Shown in pieces: positions 32,794 to 40,684 of a stretch of DNA of 64,000 bases; position 1 is the stretch's first letter, and the number at the start of each line of letters is the position of its first letter. The notes under the pieces are model-generated. The model was not told where the DNA came from, searched no databases, and saw nothing but the letters and a program-made list of their open reading frames with translations. The position numbers were made by a program, and so were the translations under genes. Origin of the DNA: an uncultured Bacteroidales bacterium (GTDB taxonomy: Bacteria > Bacteroidota > Bacteroidia > Bacteroidales > Bacteroidaceae); NCBI GenBank assembly GCA_902776455.1, contig CACYQI010000011.1, positions 1 through 64,000 of the forward strand. Direction: 5' to 3'.

Positions 32794-34782
32794 ATGATAG
32801 GCTGTTACGTGGACGGACAGAACGGCACCCAAGGGCGCGGCGCGGCAGGGAAATCGAACCTCAACATGGATTGGGAGCGGCCGGTCAACTTCGAGTTAAT
32901 GACGCCCGAAGGCAGAATGGCGGTCAATCAGGAGGCGAGCTTCGAGGTGGCTGGAGGCTGGAGCCGGCACTTCAAGCCGGCATCGTTCAAGCTGCAGGCG
33001 CGGAAGCTCTACGACGGCAAAGGCAACTTCGGGCATAACTTGTTCCGCGGGAAGCCTCACAACGAGTACAAACAGCTGCTCATCAGAAACGGCGGCAACA
33101 ACAACCGGACGTATGGCGGGCCCAGAATCATGGATGCCGTCACGCAACAAGTGCTGACATCGAGCGGCTTCTATGTCGATGCGCAGGAGTACCAACCAGC
33201 CCACGTCTTCATCAACGGCAGATACCTTGCCATGATGAACATCAGGGAACCGACCGGACGATTCCACGGCGCAGCCAACTACGGCTATGACGACGACGAG
33301 ATGGATGCCTTCGAGTACAGCAGCGGAAGCTATCATCAGAAGGGCGGAACGCGTCAGGCCTTCGACGAGATGGTTCAAGCATCGTATCTTGCCGACACCG
33401 ACGAGGGCTTCCGTCATCTTCGGGAGCTGCTCGACCTCGACGAGTTCATTCGCTACATGGCTGCAATATGCTACACAGGCACGGGCGACTGGCTCCTGAA
33501 CAGCAACAACGTGAAGGGCTACCGCTCTCTGGACAGCGACGGGAAGTTCCACTTCGTCTTCTTCGACCAGGACCTGACGTGGGAGCACACCGGCAATGTG
33601 GAGCGGCTGGACGCCAATGAAATCGTGTATCTCTACCGCAACCTGAAGGAGAATCCGGCTTTCCGGAAGCAATTCGTCACGGCCTACTGCCTCCTGCATG
33701 GCAGCATCTATACCCCCGAACGCTGTCAGCACATCGCCGACAGCATCTGCCTCCTGGTAAGGGATGCACTGGCGATGGACCGTCGCTCTGCAGCCACCAC
33801 CTATCGCATTCTGCAAGAAACGATGTGGGAAACGCGTCATCGGCAGGCACGCATCAGGTCGCTCATGAACGCTTATGCGCTCACCGACAGCATCAACACC
33901 AGTCTCAGCGCCAACTGTCCCTTCGCACGATTGCAGATTGAAGACATGGATGTGCCTTTCGCAAGGTTTAGCGGCGTGCTGTTCGGGCCGGTAAATGTCT
34001 CGGCGGATGCTGCCGAGGGCTATCGGTTCATCGGTTGGAAAGACCAGCACGGCCGCTGGCTCAGCCATGAGAAACAGCTGCAGATAACGCGCGACGGCAG
34101 CTACACGGCCATCTTCGACGAGCGGCGCGACAGGACGCTACCGCCCATCTGCATCAACGAGGTCAGTGCCGCCAACGACATCCACGTGAGCGACTATGGC
34201 AAACGCGCCGACTGGTTGGAGCTCTTCAACCGTAGCACGGAGCCGGTGGACGTGGCAGGATGGTACTTCAGCGACGAGAAAGAGGTGCCGATGAAGTATC
34301 AGATTGATGCTCCTGACGTGGTGAATACGGTTCTGCGACCCGGCGAGAGGATGGTCGTCTGGTGCGACGGAAGGCCCTCCCTCGAGGAGCCTCACCTGCC
34401 TTTCAAGTTGAAGAATGCCGACGGAAGCCGTCTCTACCTCACATCGCATGATGGCAAGTGGCAAGACTCCTTGCGTTACGATATGCACTCGACGAAGGCG
34501 TCCGTGGGCAGGTATCCCGACGGAGGGAGCAACTTCTGGGTGTTCTACCGCCCTTCCATCGGCTCCTGCAACGTCCCCACAACCTACGACAAGGCCTCCT
34601 ACTCCATTCCCTGCGGCAATCCTTCCACCCGTTATGCCCGAGGCGACGCCCAGGACTCCTACTATTACACCATCGGAGGAATCCGCTTGCCCAGGCCTCC
34701 ACATGGCATCAGCATCTGGGTGACCGGCGGACGGGCAAAGGGGACTTTTCTGCTTTCTGAGCCGAAATGTTTGGACAGGTGA
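32794..34782 (+). CDS. CotH-kinase/lamin-tail surface protein, C-terminal part (frameshifted)
   Basis: Continuation of the gene from 31959; coding in this frame begins near 32690, and the first Met at 32794 is internal. It contains a CotH-like kinase domain (SFKLQARKLYDGKGNFGHNLF, YKQLLIRNGGNNN, FHFVFFDQDLTWEHTGN with the metal-binding Asp residues) and an Ig-like repeat (DGSYTAIFDERRD). A second lamin-tail domain (ICINEVSAANDIHVSDYGKRADWLELFN, GWYFSD) comes next, then a short tail like the sorting tails elsewhere (YYTIGGIRLP...GISIWVTGG). CotH kinases phosphorylate secreted proteins in spores; in Bacteroidetes their role is unknown. The intact protein would be about 940 aa. Confidence 0.8.
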   Translation: MIGCYVDGQNGTQGRGAAGKSNLNMDWERPVNFELMTPEGRMAVNQEASFEVAGGWSRHFKPASFKLQARKLYDGKGNFGHNLFRGKPHNEYKQLLIRNGGNNNRTYGGPRIMDAVTQQVLTSSGFYVDAQEYQPAHVFINGRYLAMMNIREPTGRFHGAANYGYDDDEMDAFEYSSGSYHQKGGTRQAFDEMVQASYLADTDEGFRHLRELLDLDEFIRYMAAICYTGTGDWLLNSNNVKGYRSLDSDGKFHFVFFDQDLTWEHTGNVERLDANEIVYLYRNLKENPAFRKQFVTAYCLLHGSIYTPERCQHIADSICLLVRDALAMDRRSAATTYRILQETMWETRHRQARIRSLMNAYALTDSINTSLSANCPFARLQIEDMDVPFARFSGVLFGPVNVSADAAEGYRFIGWKDQHGRWLSHEKQLQITRDGSYTAIFDERRDRTLPPICINEVSAANDIHVSDYGKRADWLELFNRSTEPVDVAGWYFSDEKEVPMKYQIDAPDVVNTVLRPGERMVVWCDGRPSLEEPHLPFKLKNADGSRLYLTSHDGKWQDSLRYDMHSTKASVGRYPDGGSNFWVFYRPSIGSCNVPTTYDKASYSIPCGNPSTRYARGDAQDSYYYTIGGIRLPRPPHGISIWVTGGRAKGTFLLSEPKCLDR

Positions 34783-34801
34783 AAAAAAATGCCTAACTTT
34801 G
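34770..34801 (+). promoter_or_regulatory. Promoter (TTTG, 20 nt, TAACTTTG) for ispG
   Basis: TTTG at 34770-34773 and TAACTTTG at 34794-34801. The TTTG lies at the very end of the CotH gene, so the promoter overlaps that gene's stop region. Confidence 0.7.
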
Positions 34802-34931
34802 TGGCGAGAAAGAAAAGATAAAAAAGAGACTTCCCCCCTACCCCTCCCTTTAGAGGGAACTAAATTATAGAATTGTTAAATCGTAAATAAATAGTAAATT
34901 GTAAATTGTAAATCGTCAAATCGTAAATGAT

Positions 34932-36113
34932 ATGGTGCGAAGAAAGACACACGAAGTAAAGATAGGAAAGCTGCGCATCGGTGGCGAAAACCCCGTGGCT
35001 GTGCAGAGTATGACGACTTGTTCGACCCTCGATACGGAGGGCTGCATCGAGCAAGCCATACGCATCATCGAGGCAGGCGGACAGCTGGTTCGCCTCACCA
35101 CTCAAGGCACGCGCGAGGCCGAGAACTTGCGCAACATCAAGGCCGGACTGACAGCACGCGGCTATGGCGACGTGCCGCTCTGTGCTGATGTACATTTCAA
35201 TCCGAATGTTGCCGATGTGGCTGCGACCATTGTGGAAAAGGTGCGCATCAATCCGGGCAATTACGTTGATCCCGCCCGCCAGTTCAAGACGCTGGAATAC
35301 ACAGACGAGGAGTACAAGCAAGAGTTAGAAAGACTGGACGAACGCTTCTGCCGCTTCCTTAATATATGTCGCGAACACGGCACAGCCATCCGCATCGGCG
35401 TGAACCACGGCTCGCTCTCCGACCGCATCATGTCGCGCTATGGCGACACGCCCGAAGGCATCGTCGAGTCGTGCATGGAGTTCCTCCGTATTGCTGAGCG
35501 CGAACAGTTCCGCGATGTGGTGGTGAGCATCAAGGCCTCGAACACGGTCATCATGGTGCAGAGCGTTCGCCTGCTCTGTCAGCAGATGGAGAAGGAAGGC
35601 ATGGACTACCCCTTGCACCTCGGCGTGACGGAAGCTGGCGAGGGCGAGGACGGCAGACTGAAGAGTGCTGTGGGCATCGGTGCCTTGCTTATCGACGGCA
35701 TTGGCGATACCATCAGAGTGTCGCTCAGCGAAGAGCCGGAATGTGAGATTCCTGTTGCCCAAAGCATACTGCAGGCAGCCCGCGTACAGATGCACAAGAC
35801 GGAGTACATCTCCTGCCCGGGCTGCGGCCGCACGCTCTATGACCTGCAGGACACCATACGCCGCATCAAGGCCGCCGTCGAAGAGAAAGCCAAGACCGAC
35901 GCTCGCTACCGCACACTCAAGATAGGCATCATGGGCTGCATCGTCAACGGCCCGGGCGAGATGGCAGATGCCGATTATGGCTACGTGGGGGCAGCAAGAG
36001 GCAAAGTCTCTTTATATAAGAATAAGGAATGTATTGAGAAGAACATCCCTGAGGAAGAAGCCGTGGAGCGCCTCATCCAGTTCATCGACAAGGACCTTCA
36101 GAGTAATTCATAA
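34932..36113 (+). CDS. ispG: 4-hydroxy-3-methylbut-2-enyl diphosphate synthase
   Basis: A 393-aa Fe-S enzyme of the non-mevalonate isoprenoid pathway, converting methylerythritol cyclodiphosphate to HMBPP; dxr of the same pathway is at 46844. The TIM-barrel part has GGENPVAVQSMTT, DVHFNPNVA and VNHGSLSDRIMSRYGDTPEGIVES. The Fe-S domain has CPGCGRT (Cys295, Cys298), GCIVNGPGE (Cys336, Glu343). The barrel resembles the plant/Bacteroidetes type, which as I recall carries an extra domain of about 200 residues before the CPGCGRT segment. Here that domain is absent and the two halves are joined directly. Confidence 0.93.
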   Translation: MVRRKTHEVKIGKLRIGGENPVAVQSMTTCSTLDTEGCIEQAIRIIEAGGQLVRLTTQGTREAENLRNIKAGLTARGYGDVPLCADVHFNPNVADVAATIVEKVRINPGNYVDPARQFKTLEYTDEEYKQELERLDERFCRFLNICREHGTAIRIGVNHGSLSDRIMSRYGDTPEGIVESCMEFLRIAEREQFRDVVVSIKASNTVIMVQSVRLLCQQMEKEGMDYPLHLGVTEAGEGEDGRLKSAVGIGALLIDGIGDTIRVSLSEEPECEIPVAQSILQAARVQMHKTEYISCPGCGRTLYDLQDTIRRIKAAVEEKAKTDARYRTLKIGIMGCIVNGPGEMADADYGYVGAARGKVSLYKNKECIEKNIPEEEAVERLIQFIDKDLQSNS

Positions 36114-36157
36114 TTCACAATTCATAATTCACCATTCATAATTCACCATTCATTTTT

Positions 36158-36197
36158 ACGTCCATAAGAACTTCTTGTTTACTCTTAACATTCCATG
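36158..36197 (+). repeat. Direct repeat, left copy, beside the KilA-N gene
   Basis: ACG-CC-AAAACTTCTTGT-...-TCTTAACATTCCAT-type sequence just before the KilA-N gene. The matching right copy is at 37106-37141, just after it. Confidence 0.55.
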
Positions 36198-36204
36198 TTT
36201 ATAT

Positions 36205-37008
36205 ATGGCAAAGATAACAGTACAGAATACGCAGATAACGGTTGTGACTATCAATGAGCGCGATTACATTTCGCTCACTGACATGGTGCGCAATATAGAG
36301 AATGGTCTCGCTCTCATTGAGAAATGGCTGCGCAACAAAAATACCATTGAGTTTCTGGGCATTTGGGAAGAGATGTACAATCCCTATTTTAATTCCCCCG
36401 AATTCGAGGGAATTAAAAATGCAGCAGGGCTTAACCGTTTTATTTTGTCGGTGAAGCAGTGGGTGGAGAAGACCAACTCCCGTGGAATTATTGCCAAAGC
36501 CGGGCGTTATGGTGGCACCTACGCTCACAAGGATATTGCCTTTGAGTTTGCTACTTGGGTATCACCTCAATTCAAGCTCTATCTTATTCAGGAGTTTGAG
36601 CGAATGAAGAGTGATGAGCAAAAGCAGCTTGGATGGACAGCGAAGCGTGAACTGTCGAAGATTAACTATCGCATTCATACGGATGCCATCAAGCAGAACC
36701 TTATCCCTGAAGAGGTGACGGCAGCACAGGCCGGCATCATCTATGCTGAGGAAGCGGACGTGCTCAACGTAGCCATGTTCGGACAGACAGCCAAGCAATG
36801 GCGCGAAGCGCATCCTGAACTGAAAGGAAACATCCGTGACTATGCTTCCATCAACGAACTCATTTGCCTAGCAAATATGGAGAATATCAATGCAGTCCTC
36901 ATTGATGAGGGTGTGCCGCAGGGCAATCGCCTTGTGCGCCTCAATCAGATTGCTATCAATCAGATGCGTGTGTTGGAGAACGACGATAATAGGAACTTGT
37001 TAAAATGA
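36205..37008 (+). CDS. KilA-N domain DNA-binding protein
   Basis: A 267-aa protein with a KilA-N domain, a DNA-binding fold common in phages and large viruses and found in bacterial accessory regions. Visible parts are ERDYISLTDMVRN, ALIEKWLRNKNTIEFLGIWE, AKAGRYGGTYAHKDIAFEFATWVSPQFKLYLIQEFERMK. The C-terminal 120 residues (INYRIHTDAIKQNLIP, ADVLNVAMFGQTAKQWREAHPELKGNIRDYA) are the usual Bacteroidales extension. The start is set at ATG 36205. It is flanked by direct repeats and AT-rich spacers, which points to a mobile cassette. Confidence 0.9.
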   Translation: MAKITVQNTQITVVTINERDYISLTDMVRNIENGLALIEKWLRNKNTIEFLGIWEEMYNPYFNSPEFEGIKNAAGLNRFILSVKQWVEKTNSRGIIAKAGRYGGTYAHKDIAFEFATWVSPQFKLYLIQEFERMKSDEQKQLGWTAKRELSKINYRIHTDAIKQNLIPEEVTAAQAGIIYAEEADVLNVAMFGQTAKQWREAHPELKGNIRDYASINELICLANMENINAVLIDEGVPQGNRLVRLNQIAINQMRVLENDDNRNLLK

Positions 37009-37105
37009 CTTGAGTGGATAGGACATAACATAGAAACGACATAAGTTAGGCAAGCGTCCCAAGGGCAATTCATAATTCATAATTCACAATTCATAATTAA
37101 TCTTA

Positions 37106-37141
37106 ACGCCAAAAACTTCTTGTGCATTCTTAACATTCCAT
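37106..37141 (+). repeat. Direct repeat, right copy, beside the KilA-N gene
   Basis: Shares AACTTCTTGT and TCTTAACATTCCAT with the left copy at 36158-36197; both are preceded by AATTCATAATTCAC-type spacers. Confidence 0.55.
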
Positions 37142-37187
37142 TATGATTATTTAACGAGGCAGGTGGCGAAGGTTGCGGAAATAATCT

Positions 37188-37195
37188 TACCTTTG
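37188..37195 (+). promoter_or_regulatory. -7 box (TACCTTTG)
   Basis: A perfect TAnnTTTG box 30 nt before the start at 37226. Confidence 0.65.
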
Positions 37196-37225
37196 CTGTC
37201 GAATTTGTGAAAAAGGACATACACA

Positions 37226-38290
37226 ATGAGACGACAAACCCTTTGCCTCCTGCTTCTGTGCCCTCTTTGGGTTGTTGCGGGGGAAGAAGACGACACCACC
37301 TTTCAGATAGCTCGTGTACGCACATTGCACGAGGTTTTGATTAAGGCCGAAGAGCCTGCATGGATAAGAGAGAAACTGAAGCTTTTCATCCAAAGACGAG
37401 AAGAAAACTATCAGCAGGAGCCTTGTTTTCGTGAGTATGATTTCTTCTTCCAAGACACAGGCTCCGACCTCCTGCGTGGCTCACAACGCACAGTTACGGA
37501 CTCTCTGACGGCCTATAAGTTCCAGAGCCAGGGCGTGCTGTTCTCGCCCTCAATGGCGCAGATGCGGCAGGACAGCGTCTTTCAGGTGGCACCCGAACGA
37601 AACACTGTCTTTGGCACCGATACTGCCTGCGTAAGCCAGCCCGACAGCGCCTATGTGCGTTGGAGCAATCTCGACGAAATGCTCTACCAGAACCTCATCC
37701 GCTCCCTGGACAAGCACTTCCTCAGACAACATCGTTTTGCCGTAAACGGGGAGTTCGAGCACCCCAATCCCAACGTCGTTCAGCTTGTCTTTTGGTCAAC
37801 CAAGTATGAGTTGGACCGTGGCTATCTGAACCTCGACACAGCCCGCTGCATGGTCTTGGAGGCAGAGCGTCACAGCGGTTTGGACTGTGTAAAGCACGAG
37901 TTCATCAACGGCTTTGCCCTTTGGGCGTTAAGTAGGTTTATAAAGCTCCAGCTAAAGGACTGGACCATCCTGCTGCGTGCCGCCTATACCGAGGAGGGTC
38001 AGCCCCAAGAGTTCCAATATCAGTCTTGTAGGCATTTTGCCTCGTGGAGCGACGTGAAGAAGAAACGGCGCGAATGGATGGACAACAAGACCACCTGCCG
38101 AGTCTCGCTCCGCCTCCAGCCCACTTCACGAGAGGCTCTGTTCCCCGACCTCATAGACATCTATCCCCCGAAAAGCATCGAGATATCGAACGCCAAAAGC
38201 CGCCGCTACCAGATGCGGGAACGCCTCAGCAAAGTTCCCAGACAATACGTCCTGCTGAAGGAGGATACGCTGACACCCAGTGGCGAGTAG
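37226..38290 (+). CDS. Exported protein of unknown function
   Basis: A 354-aa protein with a signal peptide (MRRQTLCLLLLCPLWVVAG). No family is recognised. The mature part has short repeats of the pattern WIREKLKLFIQRREENYQQEP and an internal VFWSTKYELDRGYLNLDTARCMVLEAERHSG region. It has no second hydrophobic helix and no lipobox. Strand, promoter and composition fit the neighbours. It is followed directly by a 22-bp-period array. Confidence 0.7.
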   Translation: MRRQTLCLLLLCPLWVVAGEEDDTTFQIARVRTLHEVLIKAEEPAWIREKLKLFIQRREENYQQEPCFREYDFFFQDTGSDLLRGSQRTVTDSLTAYKFQSQGVLFSPSMAQMRQDSVFQVAPERNTVFGTDTACVSQPDSAYVRWSNLDEMLYQNLIRSLDKHFLRQHRFAVNGEFEHPNPNVVQLVFWSTKYELDRGYLNLDTARCMVLEAERHSGLDCVKHEFINGFALWALSRFIKLQLKDWTILLRAAYTEEGQPQEFQYQSCRHFASWSDVKKKRREWMDNKTTCRVSLRLQPTSREALFPDLIDIYPPKSIEISNAKSRRYQMRERLSKVPRQYVLLKEDTLTPSGE

Positions 38291-38294
38291 AAAC

Positions 38295-38402
38295 ACTGCA
38301 CGTTATGATTGCGAACTTAACGTGTTAAGTTGGCCAACTTAACGTGGAGTGTAGGCATTTACTCCGTGGAGTGTTTGCATTTACTCCGTGGAGTGTTTTG
38401 TT
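38295..38402. repeat. 22-bp-period array, locus E
   Basis: Five 12-bp cores start at 38295, 38317, 38339, 38361 and 38383, exactly 22 bp apart. From left to right they read ACTGCACGTTAT, TTAACGTGTTAA, TTAACGTGGAGT and twice ACTCCGTGGAGT. The second, fourth and fifth are palindromic. Linkers are 10 bp (GATTGCGAAC, GTTGGCCAAC, GTAGGCATTT, GTTTGCATTT). Confidence 0.75.
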
Positions 38403-38418
38403 GAACGCAATCGAAATC

Positions 38419-38586
38419 AAAAACACTCGTCACTCATCACCTTTTGCATCTAATCCGTTGACTATTAGTTCATAACATGGGTGATGAGTGGTTTTTGACT
38501 CATCACCAACTCATCACCTGTGTATTTTTCTATGGTTCAGCGTTTTAAGTGGCATAGGTGACGAGTGACGAGTGACGAGTGTTTTT
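38419..38586. repeat. TGATGAGT/ACGAGTG repeat cluster beyond the VapE gene
   Basis: An outer inverted repeat (AACACTCGTCACTCATCACC with its complement ending at 38586), an inner hairpin (GGTGATGAGT at 38480-38489, ACTCATCACC at 38498-38507) and a tandem ACGAGTG triplet at 38561-38581. The cluster lies just 3' of the minus-strand VapE gene. Confidence 0.65.
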
Positions 38587-38589
38587 CAT

Positions 38590-39810
38590 TTAGGCAGCAA
38601 TTTCTATCAACTTATATGCAGCCCCAATTTTTGTGTGCTTCATTTGGCACCCCAGATACTTCAAGGTCTGACCGATGCGGATGTTGGTGGAATTGCCCCG
38701 TTTCATCGAGGGATAGACCTTCTGCAGAACTTCGCAAACCTGCTTGCACGTGAGCCAGACACCCTCTTCGTCCTCATCGGGAAGGCGGAAGCATTGGTGC
38801 AAGAGTCCCTCCATATCGTCCGTTCTGATGAAAGGCAGATTGGCTGCTTGAATGCGAGCCACTTCATCGTTGCAGAACCAAAAAGGCACCATTTCATCGC
38901 AAATTTCGTGCTTCACTTGAGCATAAAGCTGGGCATGATTGATGGGCGTGAGGTTGTCGATGAGCGAACCTTTCTTGATGCGCAGACACAGATAACGACG
39001 ACTTCCTGTTGTGTCGCAAAGAGGGTGAGGGTCGTTGGTCGTAGCAAGGAAGCTTGCATAGCGGACTCTGTCCTCTTGCGACTTGCCAAAGATGGGACGG
39101 CCGTTGACCTTCACCTTCGAGAGCGTCTGCTTCAGTTTCCCTTGATGCGAAGGTCCCATGTTGGCGAACTCGTCGATGTTGACAAGCAGGTTGTGGGTGA
39201 GGGCCATATCGCAGTCGAACTTGTTGCCGAAGTTAATGTGGTCGAGGTAATACTGACGCAAATGTTCTGGCAGAAGCCTTACTGCAAAAGTGCTTTTCCC
39301 GCAGCCTTGAGGCCCAATCAGGACGGGCACGCACTCGTTGCCGTGCAAGGGGTCCATACCCATCCAATGCGCCACGACCGACCTCAGCCAGACAGAGCAC
39401 CAGGAGAGTTGCTCGGTCGTGATGCCAGGAAGTCGGCCAAAGAGTTCTGCCACATGGTTCTTGCCGTCCCATTGAGGCAGCGAATCCAGATAGTCGCGAA
39501 TCGGATTGAGGGCAGGAATGTCGTTGGAGCAAACGTACTCCTCAATCTCCTGTCTTGGCGACTTCTTGCCTCCAATGCCAGCCTTCTTGGCTTGGCGAAC
39601 GATGGAGTTCAGCACCTCAGCCGTAACGGGTTGCCACATGGGTTCAGCCCCATCGTTGGAACCGACCGAAGCCATTTCCGTCTTGCCACTCAGCAAGTTA
39701 CGACGAAATTGATAATTCTCGCTAAGGAACGTCTCTACCTCGTAGATGACGCCCTGCATCTCGTTCATCACCTCGGACGACTCAGAGATAAATTCTTGTT
39801 GGTCTTTCAT
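38590..39810 (-). CDS. VapE-family primase/helicase-like ATPase
   Basis: A 406-aa protein of the virulence-associated E family, found on phage-like satellites and integrative elements as the helicase part of replication modules. The Walker A motif is GPQGCGKS (residues 166-173) and the Walker B region LLVNIDEFANM. The segment before (IPALNPIRDYLDSLPQWDGKNHV) and ATTNDPHPLCDTTGSRRYLCLRI (sensor) are typical. The C-terminal part is the usual DUF3874-like end. It has iteron-like tandem repeats upstream. No integrase or other replication gene remains nearby, so it may be a leftover of a degraded element. Confidence 0.9.
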   Translation of the reverse strand: MKDQQEFISESSEVMNEMQGVIYEVETFLSENYQFRRNLLSGKTEMASVGSNDGAEPMWQPVTAEVLNSIVRQAKKAGIGGKKSPRQEIEEYVCSNDIPALNPIRDYLDSLPQWDGKNHVAELFGRLPGITTEQLSWCSVWLRSVVAHWMGMDPLHGNECVPVLIGPQGCGKSTFAVRLLPEHLRQYYLDHINFGNKFDCDMALTHNLLVNIDEFANMGPSHQGKLKQTLSKVKVNGRPIFGKSQEDRVRYASFLATTNDPHPLCDTTGSRRYLCLRIKKGSLIDNLTPINHAQLYAQVKHEICDEMVPFWFCNDEVARIQAANLPFIRTDDMEGLLHQCFRLPDEDEEGVWLTCKQVCEVLQKVYPSMKRGNSTNIRIGQTLKYLGCQMKHTKIGAAYKLIEIAA

Positions 39811-39851
39811 TGTTTTGTTAATTTTAGGTTAATAATAGGTTTTTGTCGCTG

Positions 39852-39859
39852 CAAAGGTA
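39852..39859 (-). promoter_or_regulatory. -7 box (TACCTTTG) for the VapE gene
   Basis: A perfect TAnnTTTG box 42 nt before the VapE start. The tandem ATGAGATTTG array begins about 30 nt further upstream. Confidence 0.65.
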
Positions 39860-39890
39860 CAACAGTCTGGATTGGCATTGAAAACTTGCG

Positions 39891-39940
39891 ATGAGATACG
39901 ATGAGATTTGATGAGATTTGATGAGATTTGATGAGATTTG
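39891..39940. repeat. Tandem 10-bp repeat (ATGAGATTTG)
   Basis: Four exact copies of ATGAGATTTG (39901-39940) preceded by one variant (ATGAGATACG). They sit directly upstream of the VapE promoter. Short tandem A/T-rich units of this size resemble replication iterons or operators. Confidence 0.75.
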
Positions 39941-40036
39941 AAAAGATAATTAACGATTTGAAAACTTCCGCAAAGTTACGGCACTCTCATTGCGGTCTAC
40001 GAATAAAAGTCCCTCCAAAAAAACAAAAAGTACGCT

Positions 40037-40086
40037 GGTACACAAAATTGTGGTCCACAAACTTGTGGTCCACAAACTTGTGTACC
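40037..40086. promoter_or_regulatory. Array of palindromes (CCACAAACTTGTGG)
   Basis: Three palindromic units in a row: CACAAAATTGTG, CCACAAACTTGTGG and CCACAAACTTGTG, closed by outer GGTACACAA...TTGTGTACC arms. It looks like a multi-operator or cruciform-forming site just upstream of the promoter box at 40101-40108. Confidence 0.6.
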
Positions 40087-40100
40087 TCAAATCATTTGTT

Positions 40101-40108
40101 TATATTTG
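40101..40108 (+). promoter_or_regulatory. -7 box (TATATTTG) at the ATPase remnant
   Basis: A perfect TAnnTTTG box overlapping the first codons of the remnant reading frame. Confidence 0.4.
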
Positions 40109-40302
40109 CACCCAGAAACGAAATATCACGTTATCGACTTTGGAAGCAAGGCTATACTCGAGACCTACAATCTTGGCACGAAATCAAACATATCGCGCAT
40201 AAAAGCAGCACTTCTTTCCAAAGAAATGATTGACTTTGACAAGGAAAACGTCTTCTTGGAAGACCCCGTATTAAAATCTGGTTCAAAAGATATGTGAAAT
40301 AA
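40106..40302 (+). pseudogene. C-terminal remnant of an AAA-type ATPase
   Basis: The reading frame gives KYHVIDFGSKAILETYNLG, TKSNISRIKAALLSKEMIDF and FLEDPVL, which is the C-terminal part of the Bacteroidales predicted-ATPase family. After VLK the expected IWFKRYVK appears in the +1 frame, ending at a TAA at 40300-40302, so there is also a frameshift near 40270. The N-terminal ATPase core is missing. A decayed gene fragment. Confidence 0.65.
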
Positions 40303-40373
40303 GATTCATGATGACTCATCAGGGTACTCGTCATGCTCTATGCCAAGCTTTTTCTTCTGCTATACCTTTTATT

Positions 40374-40489
40374 GGTGGGTTCTATAAATTAGGTTTGAAT
40401 TGCTCTTAGGCTATTTTCGAGCAGATTTGACTTCAAGCCCGCCGAAGCGTAGCGAGCTACGCTTCAAGGGATAATTAATAGAACCCACC
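40374..40489. mobile_element. MITE-like element with terminal inverted repeats
   Basis: A 116-bp element with 18-bp inverted ends (GGTGGGTTCTATAAATTA at 40374-40391; complement with one mismatch at 40472-40489) and an internal 22-bp palindrome (40444-40465, GAAGCGTAGCG...). It is flanked by the direct repeat TATT (40370-40373 and 40490-40493), consistent with a 4-bp target duplication. It carries no gene. Confidence 0.7.
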
Positions 40490-40684
40490 TATTATATATA
40501 TACGCATTGCTCCCGATTTTTTAACCCCTAAGGCAAGAAAAAGTGCTTCCCTCGTGTAAAAAGGAAGAAACCTGTAGTTTTACGCCAAATAGAGCACACG
40601 TAAATAAAGTGAACTCTAACTACTCTGACATGAATATAAGTATAAGAAAATTAATAGCCTGTTCCTCACCAGCTTGGGAGATAT

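Noticed and set aside
38572..39894. 440-codon plus-strand frame over VapE
   Set aside because: The minus strand encodes Walker motifs and the VapE pattern; the plus frame has none.
39928..40233. Short frames across the palindrome array
   Set aside because: Low complexity and repeat-driven; only the ATPase-like end at 40106-40302 has family resemblance.
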